A stretch of DNA of 7,481 nucleotides, taken from Solirubrobacteraceae bacterium. Its GTDB lineage: Bacteria; Actinomycetota; Thermoleophilia; Solirubrobacterales; Solirubrobacteraceae. Location of the stretch: positions 1-7,481 of the forward strand of contig JASLHP010000299.1 in assembly GCA_030149625.1 (NCBI GenBank), given 5' to 3'. Below are positions 5,830-7,481 of this stretch, in pieces. Every line of letters begins with the position of its first letter. Positions within the stretch are counted from its first letter, which is position 1. A program made the position numbers and the translations under genes. The notes below the pieces were generated by a model. It was given only the letters and a program-made list of their open reading frames with translations. It was not told the DNA's origin and did not search any database.

Positions 5830-6153
5830 GTGCATTCCGTGTTCCCGGACCCCACGGTGACGGAAAGACGTCGGCGTGATCTCGTGCTTGCCCTGCCCCA
5901 CAGCGGCTTTGTCGCGCGAGCAAGCCTCACGACCCTTACGCCAAAACTCACGGATGCGTACGCTGGGAAAGGCCGCAAGACAGTTAGCCGCGACCTGAAC
6001 GCCCTCGTAGATCGCGACCTAGTCGAGCGCACCACGAAAGGGGTTCGTGCGCGGCGCGAGGTCATCCTTTCGTTCCTCCCACGCGCGGCTATCGCCGGTT
6101 TTTCCCGCCAAATGCGGGCAGACGCGGGGAACGACGGCAGGCGTTGGCTATAG
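5830..6153 (+). CDS. Small winged-helix-like DNA-binding protein, function unknown
   Basis: I do not recognise this 107-residue protein as a named family. Residues about 15-82 look like a winged helix: helix RRRRDLVLALPHSG (14-26), ARASLTTLTPKLTDAY (29-44), a recognition-helix pattern GRKTVSRDLNALVDRDLVER (48-67), and a wing-like TTKGVRARREVILSFLP (68-84). The pattern resembles the C-terminal wHTH of some DeoR- or Fic-type proteins, but no ligand or catalytic domain is present, so it is either a stand-alone regulator or a remnant. The tail (85-107) is basic. Start GTG 5830 is chosen for its Shine-Dalgarno. Its codons end in A or T more often than those of the neighbours (AAA, GTT, GAT, TTT, CTA), a hint of transfer. 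It sits between rpmH and dnaA, where a gene is unusual, and reads toward dnaA with 74 nt between. Confidence 0.6.
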   Translation: MHSVFPDPTVTERRRRDLVLALPHSGFVARASLTTLTPKLTDAYAGKGRKTVSRDLNALVDRDLVERTTKGVRARREVILSFLPRAAIAGFSRQMRADAGNDGRRWL

Positions 6154-6155
6154 TC

Positions 6156-6175
6156 GCCCGACCGGGCTCTCGGGC
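6156..6175 (+). terminator. Possible weak terminator or attenuator hairpin ahead of dnaA
   Basis: GCCCGA (6156-6161) and TCGGGC (6170-6175) form a 6-bp stem with an 8-nt loop, followed by CCCCTTTGG. It starts 3 nt after the wHTH stop codon. The short T-run makes it a poor intrinsic terminator; it may only slow read-through into dnaA. Confidence 0.25.
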
Positions 6176-6204
6176 CCCCTTTGGATACTTGCCAGCACCG
6201 TCTC

Positions 6205-6212
6205 GGGAGGAG
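6205..6212 (+). promoter_or_regulatory. Candidate ribosome binding site of dnaA, unusually distant
   Basis: GGGAGGAG is a strong Shine-Dalgarno match but stands 15 nt before GTG 6228, longer than usual. No in-frame start codon lies nearer to it. Confidence 0.4.
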
Positions 6213-6227
6213 CGGACTACCGCTGCC

Positions 6228-7481
6228 GTGAGCCATGAGCTCGAGCACATATGGTCGCGGGTGCAAGACGAGCTTGCGCTGATCGTCGACGAATCGACCT
6301 ACCGCATATGGCTGGAGCCACTGCGCGTCCTCGAGTTCGAGGACGGACACATGCTCGTGGAGGCGCCTGTGCATGCATGCCGATGGATCCGCGAGCGTTT
6401 CGGGCGCACGATCCAGGCAAGCGTGAAGCGCGTCGTCGGACCGCACGCAAGCGTGGAGGTCGTCGCACCGGCACTCGCGGCGCAGACGCCGCACACCGCG
6501 ACCGCAGGACAGCGGGGGGTGCGGCGCGCCGGCGGGACGCCCGAAGCGCAAAAGGCCCGCGGCGGCGTACCCGCGGCGGCGTACCCGGGGCCGCTCGGCA
6601 ATCCGAAGCTCACATTCGATCAATTCGTGATCGGCGACTGCAACCGCCTCGCGCACGCCGCGGCGCTGGCCGTAGCGGAGATGCCCGCGCACGCGTACAA
6701 CCCGTTGTTCATCTGCGGCCCTCCGGGTGTCGGCAAGACCCACCTCCTGAGCTCGATCGCGATCCTGCTCACCGCCTACAACCCCGGCCTGACCGTACGC
6801 TGCACGACCGGCGAGGCATTTACCAACGCGTTCCTAGCAGCGCTCTCAGGCGGCGGCACCGAAAGCTTCAAGCTCCACTTCCGCGACGTCGACGTGCTGC
6901 TGCTCGACGACGTCCAGTTCCTGGAGCGCAAGGCCAAGACCGAGGAGGAGTTCTTCCACACGTTCAACGCCCTGCACGACAGCGGACGTCAGGTCGTGCT
7001 CAGCTCCGACCGTGCTCCCCATGACCTCGAGGCCCTCGAAGACCGTCTCCGGGAGCGCTTCGAGGCAGGCCTCGTCGCCGACATCAAGCCACCGGACCTC
7101 CCGACACGCCTCGCCATCCTGCGCAAGCGCGTGCAGCACGACCGCATCGCGCTGGCCGACACCGACGTGCTAGACGTGCTCGCAACCCGCATCCGCTCGA
7201 GCGTTCGTGCACTGGAGGGAGCCCTGATCCGTGTCGTCGCGTTCAGCTCGCTGACCGGCAGACCGCTCAGCGCGCAACTGGCGACGGAGGTCCTCGACGG
7301 CCTCTACCCCCAGAGCGTGCCTGCAATCCACGCGCCGCGCACGATCGCCGAGATCCAGGCCGCGGCCTGCGCGCACTTCCGCATCTCGCCCGACGAGCTC
7401 GTATCCCACACGCGGACAGCACGCATCGCCTGGCCCAGACAACTCGCGATGTATCTCTCGCGAGAGCTCACAGACGCCTCG
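6228..7481 (+). CDS. dnaA: Chromosomal replication initiator DnaA, 3' end beyond window
   Basis: AAA+ ATPase that binds DnaA boxes at oriC, opens the duplex and loads the helicase. 418 residues are visible. Domain I spans about 3-80 (IWSRVQDELALIVDESTYRI). Domain II is a short linker at about 81-122, including a 14-bp tandem repeat. Domain III begins at NPKLTFDQFVIGDCNRLAHA (125-144), with Walker A GPPGVGKT (164-171), Walker B LLLDDVQF (224-231), sensor I LSSDR (258-262), and the arginine finger in EDRLRERFEAGL (271-282). Sensor II lies in the SSVRALEGALIRV segment (324-336). Domain IV shows the DNA-binding start HTRTARIAWPRQLAMYLSRE (394-413). The last helices, about 35 residues by family length, are outside. 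Start GTG 6228 gives the usual short leader before the IWxxV motif; the nearby ATG at 6235 is out of frame. It is divergent from the rpmH operon. Confidence 0.97.
   Translation, partial: MSHELEHIWSRVQDELALIVDESTYRIWLEPLRVLEFEDGHMLVEAPVHACRWIRERFGRTIQASVKRVVGPHASVEVVAPALAAQTPHTATAGQRGVRRAGGTPEAQKARGGVPAAAYPGPLGNPKLTFDQFVIGDCNRLAHAAALAVAEMPAHAYNPLFICGPPGVGKTHLLSSIAILLTAYNPGLTVRCTTGEAFTNAFLAALSGGGTESFKLHFRDVDVLLLDDVQFLERKAKTEEEFFHTFNALHDSGRQVVLSSDRAPHDLEALEDRLRERFEAGLVADIKPPDLPTRLAILRKRVQHDRIALADTDVLDVLATRIRSSVRALEGALIRVVAFSSLTGRPLSAQLATEVLDGLYPQSVPAIHAPRTIAEIQAAACAHFRISPDELVSHTRTARIAWPRQLAMYLSRELTDAS
6556..6583 (+). repeat. 14-bp tandem duplication in the dnaA linker
   Basis: CCCGCGGCGGCGTA occurs twice back to back (6556-6569 and 6570-6583). 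Since 14 is not a multiple of 3, the two copies are read in different frames (ARGGV then PAAAY). It falls in the disordered domain II linker, where length change is tolerated. Confidence 0.85.

Noticed and set aside
5894..5902. TGCCCCACA as a DnaA box
   Set aside because: It matches TTATCCACA at only 6 of 9 positions, stands alone and lies inside the wHTH gene.
6104..6119. Inverted repeat CCCGC-CAAAT-GCGGG as a terminator
   Set aside because: The stem is only 5 bp, the T-run is on the wrong side for the plus strand, and it lies inside the coding frame.
5826..6743. 305-codon minus-strand open frame over the wHTH gene and dnaA
   Set aside because: It runs antisense to DnaA domains I-III, has an arginine-rich composition and no recognisable motif.
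1..7481. CRISPR array, tRNA, rRNA or insertion sequence
   Set aside because: No regularly spaced repeats, no tRNA cloverleaf or rRNA motifs, and no transposase or terminal inverted repeats were seen.

Overview
This is a GC-rich bacterial chromosomal segment that carries the classic replication-origin neighbourhood. A leftward (minus-strand) gene string, rpmH-rnpA-yidD-yidC-jag(khpB)-rsmG-parA-parB, runs away from a rightward dnaA that is cut off by the right edge. The gene order, high GC content, actinobacterial-style L34 protein and the way DnaA and ParB read all suggest a high-GC Actinobacteriota. A Thermoleophilia-like lineage (Solirubrobacterales/Gaiellales) is my best guess, but that placement is inference from general familiarity and not from a database comparison.

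Layout from left to right. Positions 1-542 (minus): 5' part of a type I restriction-modification DNA methyltransferase gene (hsdM), running off the left edge. Positions 543-672: a non-coding gap with a 26-bp perfect palindrome. Positions 673-1593 (minus): parB. Positions 1586-2344 (minus): parA. Positions 2355-3167 (minus): rsmG, whose first codons contain a near-consensus parS site. Positions 3177-3674 (minus): jag/khpB. Positions 3671-4609 (minus): yidC. Positions 4704-5012 (minus): yidD. Positions 5009-5413 (minus): rnpA. Positions 5454-5588 (minus): rpmH, with a TATAAT box only 9 nt from its start codon. Positions 5589-5829: a divergent promoter region. Positions 5830-6153 (plus): a small winged-helix-like gene that I cannot name. 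Positions 6154-6227: dnaA leader. Positions 6228 onward (plus): dnaA, partial.

How the genes work together. rpmH/rnpA link ribosome assembly and RNase P tRNA processing. yidD/yidC/jag form a membrane-protein insertion and RNA-binding module. rsmG methylates 16S rRNA. parA/parB with the embedded parS form the chromosome-segregation system next to the replication initiator DnaA. Very tight junctions (two ATGA overlaps, one 8-nt overlap, two gaps of about 10 nt) imply a translationally coupled operon.

The unusual parts are the accessory or poorly explained pieces: the unknown wHTH gene inserted between rpmH and dnaA, the type I R-M gene abutting parB behind a long palindrome, and the apparent lack of DnaA boxes between rpmH and dnaA. 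I found no CRISPR array, tRNA, rRNA or insertion sequence. I do not claim a wholly new system; the wHTH gene is the strongest candidate for something undescribed.
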